NCBI RefSeq assembly: GCF_900115715.1
Contig: NZ_FOXM01000007.1
Location: forward strand, 124,001-188,000
Source: Geopseudomonas sagittaria
Lineage (GTDB): Bacteria > Pseudomonadota > Gammaproteobacteria > Pseudomonadales > Pseudomonadaceae
Direction of reading: 5' to 3'
Length of the DNA: 64,000 nt
The translations under genes were made by a program, and so were the position numbers. The number at the start of each line of letters is the position of its first letter. Within the stretch, counting starts at the first letter, position 1. Under the pieces are notes generated by a model. That model was not told the origin of the DNA, made no database searches, and saw only the letters and a program-made list of their open reading frames with translations. Of the stretch, positions 10,501-19,211 are shown piece by piece.

Positions 10501-11205
10501 CGCGAAGGCTTCGCCGCGCTGGCCGGCCAGCCCGCGCGGCTGCGCGACCAGATCGCCCGGCGCTGCCAGCTGCGCGGCATGACCGAGTGGATCGCAACCC
10601 TGGGCGACTGGCTGCTGGAGCTGCTGAGCACGCCACTGGCGCTGGGCGAGGGCGCCAGTGTCGCGCTGGCCGAGCTTGCCAGCTACCAGCCGGAGCTGGA
10701 GTTCTGGTTCGAGGCGCGCGACGTCGACGTGCGGCGCATCGACGCCCTGGTGCAGCGCCAGGTGCTGCCCGGCCTTGCGCGTCCGGCGTTGCTCAAGGAC
10801 ACGCTCAACGGCATGTTCAAGGGCTTCATCGACCTGGTGTTCGAGCATGGTGGGCGCTACTACGTGGTCGACTACAAGTCCAACTGGCTGGGCGCCGACG
10901 ACAGCGCCTACACCGCGGAGGCGATGGAGGCGACCGTCGCCAGCCACCGCTACGACCTGCAGTACGTGCTCTACCTGCTGGCGCTGCACCGCCAGCTCAA
11001 GCTGCGCCTGGCGGACTACGACTACGACCGCCACGTCGGCGGCGCGCTCTACCTGTTCCTGCGCGGCAGCCGCGCGGCGGGGCAGGGCATCCACCATGCC
11101 CGTCCGCCGCGCGAGCTGATCGAGGCGCTGGATGCGCTGTTCAGGGGCGAACCGTCCCCGGGTGGGCGTTCCCTGGATGAAAACACTGCGGAGGTCGTGG
11201 CATGA
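7501..11205 (+). CDS. recB: Exodeoxyribonuclease V beta subunit RecB
   Basis: A 1234-residue UvrD-family helicase fused to a nuclease. Walker A is ASAGTGKTF at about residues 25-33. Walker B with the helicase motif II is LIDEFQDTDPQQYR near 393. A later helicase motif is VVTIHKSKGLEYPLVFLP. The C-terminal nuclease motif DYKSNWLG is near 1124. The order N-helicase then C-nuclease and the length agree with RecB. The start ATG sits in the ATGA overlap with recC, and the stop in turn overlaps recD by four bases. The three-gene operon recC-recB-recD is therefore compact and intact. Confidence 0.97.
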   Translation: MSQSTSNGRPLALRFPLHGSRLIEASAGTGKTFTISALYLRLVLGHGGADGFARELLPPEILVVTFTDAATRELRDRIRGRLVQAARVFREEEPGDDLLRQLRDDFVPEQWPACARRLDIAAQWMDEAAVSTIHGWCQRMLREHAFDSGSLFTQSLETDHGELMAEVVRDYWRQQCYPLSGAALQWVIDNWQHPDQLLKHKVRPLLGEPGAAPSEALGALLEQALAEQARGLAELKTPWAAWADELELLLDAAVAAKQVDGRKIQARYYQPWFAKLREWASGDEAALDLGTGFTRLTPDGLCEAWKKGEPPWHPALEAMGSLQAALQRLAGPDEPAQRHAAAWVRERFEAEKRRRAEMGFDDMLSRLDAALQGDNGERLAEVIRQQFPVALIDEFQDTDPQQYRIFDRIYDVAANRADCGLFMIGDPKQAIYAFRGADIHTYLRARRATDGRHYDLDTNFRSSTAMVAAVNRVFQLAEQRPAGRGAFLFREGADNPLPFHAVEAQGRREVWQVEGSAQPALNLWHLASEEPLAGGSYRQQLAERAAGEIARLLDLGQQGRAGFAGPEQFLALRPGDIAVLVRDFKEAEAIRSQLAARGVRSVYLSDKDSVFASQEARDLLLWLRACAEPDVDRPLRAALASRTLGLALAELEQLNQDERIWERRVMQFRGYRQRWQRQGVLPMLRQLLHDFQLPQTLMSRPDGERALTNLLHLAELLQQAAAELDGEQALLRHLAELLAGEIQAAEEQVLRLESDEALVRVVTIHKSKGLEYPLVFLPFICAFRPVDGGKPVHVHDGERRRLVLAADADTLQRADRERLGEELRLLYVALTRARHACWLGIADLKIGNGKKSRLHESALGYLLGGGAALEASPALAEWLAPLAVAGQSAVLAAPEPSERQFQAPPPEQAELHWRTPKRKAAEHWWIASYSALRSGETGEVAAPSRFDDAAPDSPAAQKAADDERESVFVPLRPGDVPSLHRFPRGPNPGTFLHGLLELAGREGFAALAGQPARLRDQIARRCQLRGMTEWIATLGDWLLELLSTPLALGEGASVALAELASYQPELEFWFEARDVDVRRIDALVQRQVLPGLARPALLKDTLNGMFKGFIDLVFEHGGRYYVVDYKSNWLGADDSAYTAEAMEATVASHRYDLQYVLYLLALHRQLKLRLADYDYDRHVGGALYLFLRGSRAAGQGIHHARPPRELIEALDALFRGEPSPGGRSLDENTAEVVA

Positions 11206-13292
11206 GCGAACAACTGTCCCTGCTGACGGCGGCTCCGGCGCCGTCGGCCGAACTGCACGACTGCAGCCGCCTGCTGGCGCTGCTGGATGCCTGGGTCGAG
11301 CGCGGCTGGCTGCGCGCGCTGGACCGCGCACTGGCCGGCTTCCTGCTCGAACTGGACGAGGCCAGCCCGCCGCTGACCCTGCTGGCCGCCGCGCTGGCCA
11401 GCCACCAGCTCGGCCACGGCCATGTCTGCCTCGATCTGGCGGCGACCCTGGCCAACCCGGACTTCGCCCTGTCGCTGCCGCCGGAAGGCGAGGACGCGGC
11501 GCGCGCCACCCTGCTGCCCTCCGAGGTGCTGGTCGGCCTGGAACTGGCGGCGTGGCTGGCAGCGCTGCAGGCCAGTCGCCTGGTGGCCGGCGAGGACGGC
11601 CAGGGCGAGGCGCCGCTGGTGCTGTGCGGCGGGCGCCTGTACCTGCGCCGCTACTGGAGCTACGAGCGGGCGGTGGCCGCGGCCATCGCCGCGCGCCTTA
11701 GCGACCCGTCGGCGGTGCCGGCGCAGCTGACCGAGCGGTTGGCCAAGCTGTTCCCCGAGGCACTGACGGTGGACGGTGCGCGCCAGACCGACTGGCAGAA
11801 GGTCGCCTGCGCGCTGGCCGCGCGCGGCAGCTTCAGCCTGATCACCGGCGGCCCCGGCACCGGCAAGACCACCACCGTGGTGCGCCTGCTGGCGCTGCTG
11901 CAGGAGCCGGCGCTGGCTGCTGGCCAGCCGTTGCGCATCCGTCTGGCCGCGCCGACCGGCAAGGCCGCCGCGCGGCTGACCGAGTCGATCGGCGCCCAGG
12001 TGGCCTCGCTGGACGTGGCCGACGGGGTGAAGCAGGCGATTCCCAGCGAGGTAACCACCCTGCACCGCCTGCTCGGCAGCCTGCCGGACAGCCGCCACTT
12101 CCGCCATCACGCCGGCAACCTGCTGCCGCTCGACGTGCTGGTGGTCGACGAGGCGTCGATGATCGACCTGGAAATGATGGCCTGCCTGCTCGGCGCCCTG
12201 CCGCGCCATGCCCGGCTGATCCTGCTCGGCGACAAGGACCAGCTGGCCTCGGTGGAGGCCGGCGCGCTGCTCGGCGACCTGTGCCGCGACGCCGAGGGTG
12301 GTTTCTACAGCGCCGAGACCCGCGCCTGGCTGGAGCAGGTCAGCGGCGAGGCTCTCGCCGACCCGGCCTTGCGCGCCGGCGAGGCGGGGCGCCAGCCGCT
12401 GGCCCAGCAGACGGTGATGCTGCGCCACTCGCGGCGCTTCGGCAGCGGCTCGGGCATCGGCCGTCTGGCCCGCGCGGTGAACGCCGGCGCTGCCGCCGAG
12501 GCGCGGGCGATTCTCGCCGCCGGCAGCGCGGACCTGCAGGTGCTGCGCCTGCGCGGCGAGCAGGATGCCGCGCTGGAGCGCCTGCTGCTCGACGGCCTGC
12601 CCGCCACGGAAGCCGGCCAGCCGCAGGGCTATGCCCATTACCTGAACGTGCTGCGCTCGGTGCGTCCGGCCGCCGAGTGCTCGCCTGATTCCGAGCAGTG
12701 GCAGGACTGGGCCGGCGGTGTGCTCAAGGCCTTCGACGCCTTCCAGCTGCTCTGCGCCGTGCGCAAGGGGCCGTGGGGCGTGGAAGGCCTCAACCCGCGC
12801 ATCGCCGCCGCCCTGCACCGGCGCGGCTTGCTGGAAGGCGACCAAGGCTGGTACGAAGGTCGCCCGGTGCTGGTGACCCGCAACGACTACAGCCTGGGCC
12901 TGATGAACGGCGACATCGGCATCGCCCTGCGCCTGCCCGAGCCGGCCGACGAGCCGGGTCAGCCGCCGCGGCAGGTGCTGCGCGTGGTTTTCCCGCGCAA
13001 CGATGGCTCGGGCGCTCTGCGCTTCATCCTGCCCAGCCGGCTGAGTGCGGTGGAGACGGTGTTCGCCATGACCGTGCACAAGTCGCAGGGCTCGGAGTTC
13101 GCCCACACCGCGCTGATCCTGCCCGACAGCCTCAACCCGGTGCTGACCAAGGAGCTGGTCTATACCGGCATCACCCGTGCGCGGCACTGGTTCAGCCTGA
13201 TCGAGAGCCACAGCGGGGTGTTCGACGAGGCGGTGCGGCGCAAGGTGGAGCGGCGCAGCGGGTTGCTGGAGGACTTGCAGGGCGAGCGCTGA
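11202..13292 (+). CDS. recD: Exodeoxyribonuclease V alpha subunit RecD
   Basis: A 696-residue superfamily 1B helicase, the fast 5'-3' motor of RecBCD. Walker A is ITGGPGTGKTTTVV at about residue 216 and motif II is VVDEASMID near 315. A downstream motif is FAMTVHKSQGSEF and the C-terminus has ELVYTGITRARHW. Its start overlaps the recB stop (ATGA). It is the last gene of the operon and is followed by a hairpin repeat at 13330-13411, which may end or attenuate the transcript. Confidence 0.96.
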   Translation: MSEQLSLLTAAPAPSAELHDCSRLLALLDAWVERGWLRALDRALAGFLLELDEASPPLTLLAAALASHQLGHGHVCLDLAATLANPDFALSLPPEGEDAARATLLPSEVLVGLELAAWLAALQASRLVAGEDGQGEAPLVLCGGRLYLRRYWSYERAVAAAIAARLSDPSAVPAQLTERLAKLFPEALTVDGARQTDWQKVACALAARGSFSLITGGPGTGKTTTVVRLLALLQEPALAAGQPLRIRLAAPTGKAAARLTESIGAQVASLDVADGVKQAIPSEVTTLHRLLGSLPDSRHFRHHAGNLLPLDVLVVDEASMIDLEMMACLLGALPRHARLILLGDKDQLASVEAGALLGDLCRDAEGGFYSAETRAWLEQVSGEALADPALRAGEAGRQPLAQQTVMLRHSRRFGSGSGIGRLARAVNAGAAAEARAILAAGSADLQVLRLRGEQDAALERLLLDGLPATEAGQPQGYAHYLNVLRSVRPAAECSPDSEQWQDWAGGVLKAFDAFQLLCAVRKGPWGVEGLNPRIAAALHRRGLLEGDQGWYEGRPVLVTRNDYSLGLMNGDIGIALRLPEPADEPGQPPRQVLRVVFPRNDGSGALRFILPSRLSAVETVFAMTVHKSQGSEFAHTALILPDSLNPVLTKELVYTGITRARHWFSLIESHSGVFDEAVRRKVERRSGLLEDLQGER

Positions 13293-13329
13293 GGGGACGC
13301 TGGCAGCCTTGCCTGATCGCACTGTGGTT

Positions 13330-13411
13330 GTGGGAGGCCCGACCTCGGGGCGATGCTCTGGCGCTTTGGGCGGGCCTGCGGCCCGCATCGCCGCGAGGTC
13401 GCGCCTCCCAC
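13330..13411. repeat. 82-bp imperfect inverted repeat between recD and the sirtuin gene
   Basis: Two 27-base arms at 13330-13356 and 13385-13411 are nearly reverse complements: GTGGGAGGCCCGACCTCGGG followed by CGATGC pairs with GCATCG and a mirrored CGAGGTCGCGCCTCCCAC. A 28-base centre contains GGGCGGGCCTGCGGCCCGC. The arms end in GTGGGAGG, resembling the dispersed extragenic palindromes of Pseudomonas. No U-tract follows, so it is better called a REP-like element than a simple terminator. Its family copy number cannot be judged from this window. Confidence 0.75.
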
Positions 13412-13452
13412 AGGGTGAGTTGCGTGCGCATGGTCGGAAGGAGAGGGTATCG

Positions 13453-14262
13453 ATGAGTGACTTGCAGGTAGTAGCCGCCGCCCTGCGCCGCGCCCGGCAC
13501 GTGGTGGTGTTCACCGGCGCCGGGGTGTCGGCGGAAAGCGGCATCCCGACCTTTCGCGATGCGCTGAGCGGCCTGTGGCAGCGCTTCGATCCGGGCGATC
13601 TGGCCACGGCGGAGGCCTTCCGCCGCGATCCGGCACTGGTCTGGGGCTGGTACGAATGGCGCCGCGCCCAGGTGCTCAAGGCCCGGCCCAATCCGGCGCA
13701 CCAAGCCATCGCCGCTCTAGCCCGGCAGGTACCGAAGCTGACCCTGGTCACCCAGAACGTCGACGACCTGCACGAGCGCGCCGGCAGCTCTGAGGTCATC
13801 CACCTGCACGGCAGCCTGCATGCGCCGCGCTGCTTCGCCTGCGCGCGGCCGTTCGCCGGACTCGCGGCCGATCCGCAGGAACCGGCCGCGGGCCGCCGCC
13901 TGGAGCCGCCGCGCTGTCCGCACTGCGGCGGCCGGGTGCGTCCCGGTGTGGTGTGGTTCGGCGAGGAGCTGCCGGCGCAGGCGCTGCAGCAGGCCTTCGC
14001 CGCCGCCGGCGAGTGCGACCTGCTGCTCTCGGTGGGCACCTCGGGCGTGGTCTATCCGGCGGCGCGGATACCGCAGCTCGCCCTGGAAAGCGGCGCGCTG
14101 CTGGTGCATGTCAATCCGCAGGCGGCCGCCGCCGAGGGGGCGCGCGAATACTGGCTGGGCGGTGCGGCAGGGCTGGTGCTGCCACAATTGCTCGCCCAGG
14201 CCTTCGCCGGTGACGTGGTGGGGATGGGCGCAACGGCAATCGAGGGAGAGCAAGAGCAATGA
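13453..14262 (+). CDS. Sir2-family NAD-dependent protein deacylase
   Basis: A 269-residue sirtuin. The NAD-binding GAGVSAESGIPTFRD lies near residues 24-38, the catalytic region TQNVDDLHERAG and HLHGS follow, then a zinc site formed by CFACARPF and RCPHCGG. GVVWFGEELP and the late Rossmann segment LLLSVGTSGVVYP complete the fold. It would remove acetyl or other acyl groups from lysines using NAD+. The ATG at 13453 follows GAAGGAGAG. The stop overlaps the start of the metal transporter by four bases, so the two are cotranslated. Class (CobB-like or not) is uncertain because the Y-x-x-R desuccinylase signature was not clearly seen. Confidence 0.9.
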   Translation: MSDLQVVAAALRRARHVVVFTGAGVSAESGIPTFRDALSGLWQRFDPGDLATAEAFRRDPALVWGWYEWRRAQVLKARPNPAHQAIAALARQVPKLTLVTQNVDDLHERAGSSEVIHLHGSLHAPRCFACARPFAGLAADPQEPAAGRRLEPPRCPHCGGRVRPGVVWFGEELPAQALQQAFAAAGECDLLLSVGTSGVVYPAARIPQLALESGALLVHVNPQAAAAEGAREYWLGGAAGLVLPQLLAQAFAGDVVGMGATAIEGEQEQ

Positions 14263-15149
14263 CGGGATGCAAGAGTGGCTGCGGATGCGCCGCGGCGGAC
14301 AACACGGAGCGCGTGACTGGCGCGCAGGGCGAGGCCAGTCGGGTCAGCCATTTCGTGATCCCCAAGATGGACTGCGCCGCCGAGGAGCGGATGATCCGCC
14401 TGGCCCTCGAGCCCCTGCCGGGCGTGGTGGCGCTGGCCTTCGACCTGCCCGGGCGGCGCTTGCGGGTGTTTCACGACGGTGCCTGCGAGCCGATTGCCGA
14501 CCGGCTGGTCAGTCTGGGGCTGGGCGCCCGCCTGGAGTCCACCGAGGCGGTGGCTCGCGAGACGGCCGCTCGCCAGCAGCGCAGCGACGCGGAGCAGAGC
14601 CGGCAACAGGCCGGCGTGCTCAAGTGGTTGCTGGCGATCAACGCCGTGATGTTCCTGGTCGAACTGGGCAGTGGCCTGCTCGCCCAGTCCACCGGACTGA
14701 TCGCCGACTCGCTGGACATGTTCGCCGACGCCGCAGTGTACGGTGTGGCACTGTTCGCGGTGGGGCGTGCGCTGGACTGGCAGGTGCGGGCGGCGCATTT
14801 TGCCGGCGTGCTGCAGCTGATCCTCGCCCTGGCGGCGCTGGTCGAGGTCGGTCGCCGCTTCGTCTACGGCAGCGAGCCGCAGTCGCTGCCGATGATGGGC
14901 GTCGGCCTGCTGGCGCTGGTCGCCAATGTCGCCTGCCTGTGGCTGATTTCCGGGCATCGCGACGGCGGCGCGCACATGCGCGCCAGCTGGATCTTCTCGG
15001 CCAACGACGTGCTCGCCAACCTCGGGGTGATCGTCGCCGGTGCGCTGGTGGCCTGGAGCGGCTCGCCGTATCCGGATCTGTTGATCGGCGGCGTGGTCGG
15101 CCTGCTGGTGCTCAATGGCGCACGCAGGATTCTGGCGCTGAAGGGGTGA
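14259..15149 (+). CDS. Cation diffusion facilitator with N-terminal HMA-like metal-binding domain
   Basis: A 296-residue inner-membrane protein. It begins with a cysteine cluster (MTGCKSGCGCAA). Residues about 28-95 form a heavy-metal-associated-like ferredoxin fold whose loop reads PKMDCAAEER, so the usual second Cys is Glu. About six transmembrane helices follow from residue 122. In TM2 the metal motif is D-MFA-D. In TM5 the place of the usual H-x-x-x-D reads FSAND, keeping the Asp but not the His. A short cytosolic tail follows TM6 instead of a full CDF C-terminal domain. It probably exports a divalent metal, but the ion is unknown. It is translationally coupled to the sirtuin gene. Confidence 0.8.
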   Translation: MTGCKSGCGCAAADNTERVTGAQGEASRVSHFVIPKMDCAAEERMIRLALEPLPGVVALAFDLPGRRLRVFHDGACEPIADRLVSLGLGARLESTEAVARETAARQQRSDAEQSRQQAGVLKWLLAINAVMFLVELGSGLLAQSTGLIADSLDMFADAAVYGVALFAVGRALDWQVRAAHFAGVLQLILALAALVEVGRRFVYGSEPQSLPMMGVGLLALVANVACLWLISGHRDGGAHMRASWIFSANDVLANLGVIVAGALVAWSGSPYPDLLIGGVVGLLVLNGARRILALKG

Positions 15150-15151
15150 GG

Positions 15152-15403
15152 CTAGTCCTCCTCGTTCAGGTCGAGGTAGTCGCGCACGAATTCGAGGATC
15201 TTCTCGTCGCTGCCGGGCAGGTCGGCGGACACGTAGGGCAGGTCGTGCCAGTCGTCCTCCTGATCATGGCGGCGCCAGCTGACATCGGCGTTGGCGCGGA
15301 CGGTGTTGTAGCTGACCACGATGTAGCCATCGGTGATCTGTTCCCACTCGTCCTGTGCTTCGCCGGTGTAGCCCTGGGATTTCTTCAGTGTGCGAATGGT
15401 CAT
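15152..15403 (-). CDS. Small conserved-looking acidic protein of unknown function
   Basis: An 83-residue protein starting MTIRTLKKSQGYTGEAQDEW and ending in acidic residues (YLDLNEED). I do not recognise a family. It is soluble, without signal peptide or membrane segment, and rich in Asp, Glu and Trp in the middle (WRRHDQEDDWHDL). The gene is credible because the ATG at 15403 is preceded by a very strong Shine-Dalgarno (GGAGGGGGAACC), and because it fills the space between the transporter stop (15149) and the tRNA region with convergent orientation. Confidence 0.7.
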   Translation of the reverse strand: MTIRTLKKSQGYTGEAQDEWEQITDGYIVVSYNTVRANADVSWRRHDQEDDWHDLPYVSADLPGSDEKILEFVRDYLDLNEED

Positions 15404-15514
15404 GGTTCCCCCTCCGGATGACGGCTCGCCGCATGGCGGTCGGTAGCTACAACCATAGGTGAGATTCTCGGCGGCGCAGGCTCGAGGCTCGGAAGGGGAC
15501 GATTCTCAGGCAAT

Positions 15515-15545
15515 AAAAAAGCCCCGGGCTTTCACCCGAGGCTTT
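15515..15545 (-). terminator. Rho-independent terminator downstream of tRNA-Asn
   Basis: On the minus strand AAGCCTCGGG pairs with CCCGGGGCTT (one G-U pair) around a TGAAAG loop, followed by a run of six T. It sits seven bases beyond the tRNA 3' end and should end the tRNA-Asn transcript. Confidence 0.9.
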
Positions 15546-15551
15546 GAAATC

Positions 15552-15627
15552 TGGCTCCGCGACCTGGACTCGAACCAGGGACCCAATGATTAACAGTCAT
15601 TTGCTCTACCGACTGAGCTATCGCGGA
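15552..15627 (-). tRNA. tRNA-Asn (anticodon GTT)
   Basis: A 76-nt cloverleaf on the minus strand. The acceptor stem TCCGCGA (15627-15621) pairs with TCGCGGA. The D-arm is GCTCAGTCGGTAGAGC. The anticodon GTT lies at 15594-15592 within CTGTTAATC. The T-arm contains GGTTCGAGTCC, and the 3' CCA is encoded. It lies 69 bases downstream of the aminotransferase gene on the same strand, so readthrough from that gene is possible before the terminator. Confidence 0.98.
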
Positions 15628-15696
15628 ACAACGATGCGTATGTTACTGATTAGGAAGGAGAAGTCAACCCCTTGGGGCTGACTTCCCGATCCGCTG

Positions 15697-16893
15697 TCAG
15701 AGCACTTCGACGATGGCGCGGGTGACCACCTCGAGGTTCTTGCTGTTCAGCGCGGCAACGCAGATGCGCCCGGTGCCGACGGCGTAGATGCCGAACTCGT
15801 TCTTCAGGCGCTCGACCTGCTCGCTGGTCAGGCCCGAGTAGGAGAACATGCCGCGCTGGCGGGCGACGAAGCCGAAGTCGCGCTTGGCGCCGTGGGCGGC
15901 CAGTTGCTCGACCATGCCGTTGCGCAGGGCGCGGATGCGCTGGCGCATCTCGCCCAGTTCCTCTTCCCACAGGGCGCGCAGCTCGGGGCTGTTGAGCACC
16001 GCGGCGACCACGCTGGCGCCGTGGGTCGGCGGGTTGGAGTAGTTGGTGCGGATCACCCGCTTGACCTGCGACAGCACGCGGCCGGCTTCTTCCTTGGAGG
16101 CGGTGACGATCGACAGTGCACCGACGCGCTCGCCGTACAGCGAGAACGACTTGGAGAAGGAGCTGGAGACGAAGAACTGCAGGCCGGAATCGGCGAACAG
16201 GCGCACCGCCTCGGCGTCTTCGGCGATGCCGTCGCCGAAGCCCTGGTAGGCGATGTCGAGGAACGGCACGTGGTTGCGCTCGCGCACCACTTCCAGCACC
16301 TGCTGCCAGTCGCTGGAGGACAGGTCGACGCCGGTCGGGTTGTGGCAGCAGGCGTGCAGCACGATGATCGAGCGGGCCGGCAGGGCGCGCAGGTCGGCGA
16401 GCATGCCGGTCAGGTTGACGCCCTGGCTGGCGGCGTCGTAGTAGCTGTAGTTCTGCACCGGGAAGCCGGCGGACTCGAACAGCGCGCGGTGGTTTTCCCA
16501 GCTCGGGTTGCTGATCGCCACCACGGCGTCGGGCAGCAGGCGCTTGAGGAAGTCGGCGCCGGTCTTCAGCGCGCCGGTGCCGCCGAGGGACTGGGTGGTG
16601 ACCACGCGGCCTTCGGCCAGCAGGGCGGAGTCGGCACCGAACAGCAGCTTCTGCACGGCGCTGTCGTAGGCGGCGATGCCTTCGATCGGCAGATAGCCGC
16701 GCGGCGACTGGGCGGCCAGGCGGGCCTTCTCGGCTTCGATCACGGCGCGCAGCAGCGGAATGCGGCCTTCTTCGTTGTAGTAGACGCCCACGCCCAGATT
16801 GACCTTGCCCGGACGGGTGTCGGCATTGAAGGCTTCGTTGAGGCCCAGGATGGGGTCGCGGGGAGCCATTTCGACGGCGGAGAACAGACTCAT
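15697..16893 (-). CDS. Aromatic/aspartate amino acid aminotransferase
   Basis: A 398-residue PLP-dependent fold-type I transaminase of the AspC/TyrB subgroup. Visible landmarks are KVNLGVGVYYNEEGRIPLL, TQSLGGTGAL, SNPSWENH, the substrate-binding HACCHNPTGVD, DIAYQGFGDG, the PLP lysine in SSSFSKSFSLYGERVGAL, and the late arginine in FSYSGL and GTGRICVAALN. It moves amino groups between 2-oxoglutarate/glutamate and aspartate or aromatic amino acids. The ATG at 16893 (MSLFSAVEMAPRDPI) is the family start. The gene diverges from uvrB; this pairing resembles PA3139/PA3138 in P. aeruginosa. A TATAAT-like -10 lies on the minus strand at 16982-16977. Confidence 0.93.
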   Translation of the reverse strand: MSLFSAVEMAPRDPILGLNEAFNADTRPGKVNLGVGVYYNEEGRIPLLRAVIEAEKARLAAQSPRGYLPIEGIAAYDSAVQKLLFGADSALLAEGRVVTTQSLGGTGALKTGADFLKRLLPDAVVAISNPSWENHRALFESAGFPVQNYSYYDAASQGVNLTGMLADLRALPARSIIVLHACCHNPTGVDLSSSDWQQVLEVVRERNHVPFLDIAYQGFGDGIAEDAEAVRLFADSGLQFFVSSSFSKSFSLYGERVGALSIVTASKEEAGRVLSQVKRVIRTNYSNPPTHGASVVAAVLNSPELRALWEEELGEMRQRIRALRNGMVEQLAAHGAKRDFGFVARQRGMFSYSGLTSEQVERLKNEFGIYAVGTGRICVAALNSKNLEVVTRAIVEVL

Positions 16894-17036
16894 GTGCGGC
16901 AGCTCGGAGAATGAGGGTGGGAGGCGATGCAACACCTGCCGTCATTGCGGCTAGGGGGTTGCGCAAACGGGGCGATATTATAGACAGCACCATCCCGGTG
17001 CGGCGATACGCAGGTGCGGCGAAAACGGCCATTGGT

Positions 17037-17051
17037 GCGACATAATGTCGC
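17037..17051. promoter_or_regulatory. Perfect 15-bp palindrome overlapping a -10-like element upstream of uvrB
   Basis: GCGACAT-A-ATGTCGC contains CATAAT, a plausible -10 hexamer, at 17041-17046, 66 bases before the uvrB start. No good -35 is seen. No LexA-type CTG-N10-CAG box was found between 16894 and 17118. A palindrome with the same hexamers, spaced by five bases rather than three, lies at 3981-3997 before recC. Confidence 0.4.
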
Positions 17052-17117
17052 GCGCGGGGTCGGGCGCCTGCCCGGCGTACTCGTTGGCGCAGGAGTTTGT
17101 CTTCTCAGGGTACGCAT

Positions 17118-19133
<2,016 letters not shown>

Positions 19134-19155
19134 GGGCAGGGCGGCCGGTAACGGG

Positions 19156-19211
19156 GGATGCCCGTCGGCATCCTTGGCGGGTTACGCCGCTGCGCGGCTA
19201 ACCCACCCTAC
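19156..19211. repeat. 56-bp two-hairpin repeat, copy A (uvrB/benE junction)
   Basis: It consists of a small hairpin (GGATGCC-cgtc-GGCATCC) followed by a second one (GGCGGGTTA and its mate TAACCCACC around a GC-rich centre) and ends CCCTAC. The reverse complement of copy B at 21924-21979 matches it at 53 of 56 positions. The right end overlaps the last codons of the convergent transporter gene. It lies between two converging genes and may act as a transcription barrier. Confidence 0.85.

Noticed and set aside
3875-11331. Very long antisense and frame-shifted open frames (over 1000 codons) across recC, recB and recD
   Set aside because: They are shadows of high-GC third-position bias. Their translations are Arg-, Ala- and Gln-rich with no domain, while the opposite frames give clear RecBCD motifs.
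16894-17117. LexA box upstream of uvrB
   Set aside because: No CTG-N10-CAG match was found on reading the region; E. coli-type SOS control is not supported.
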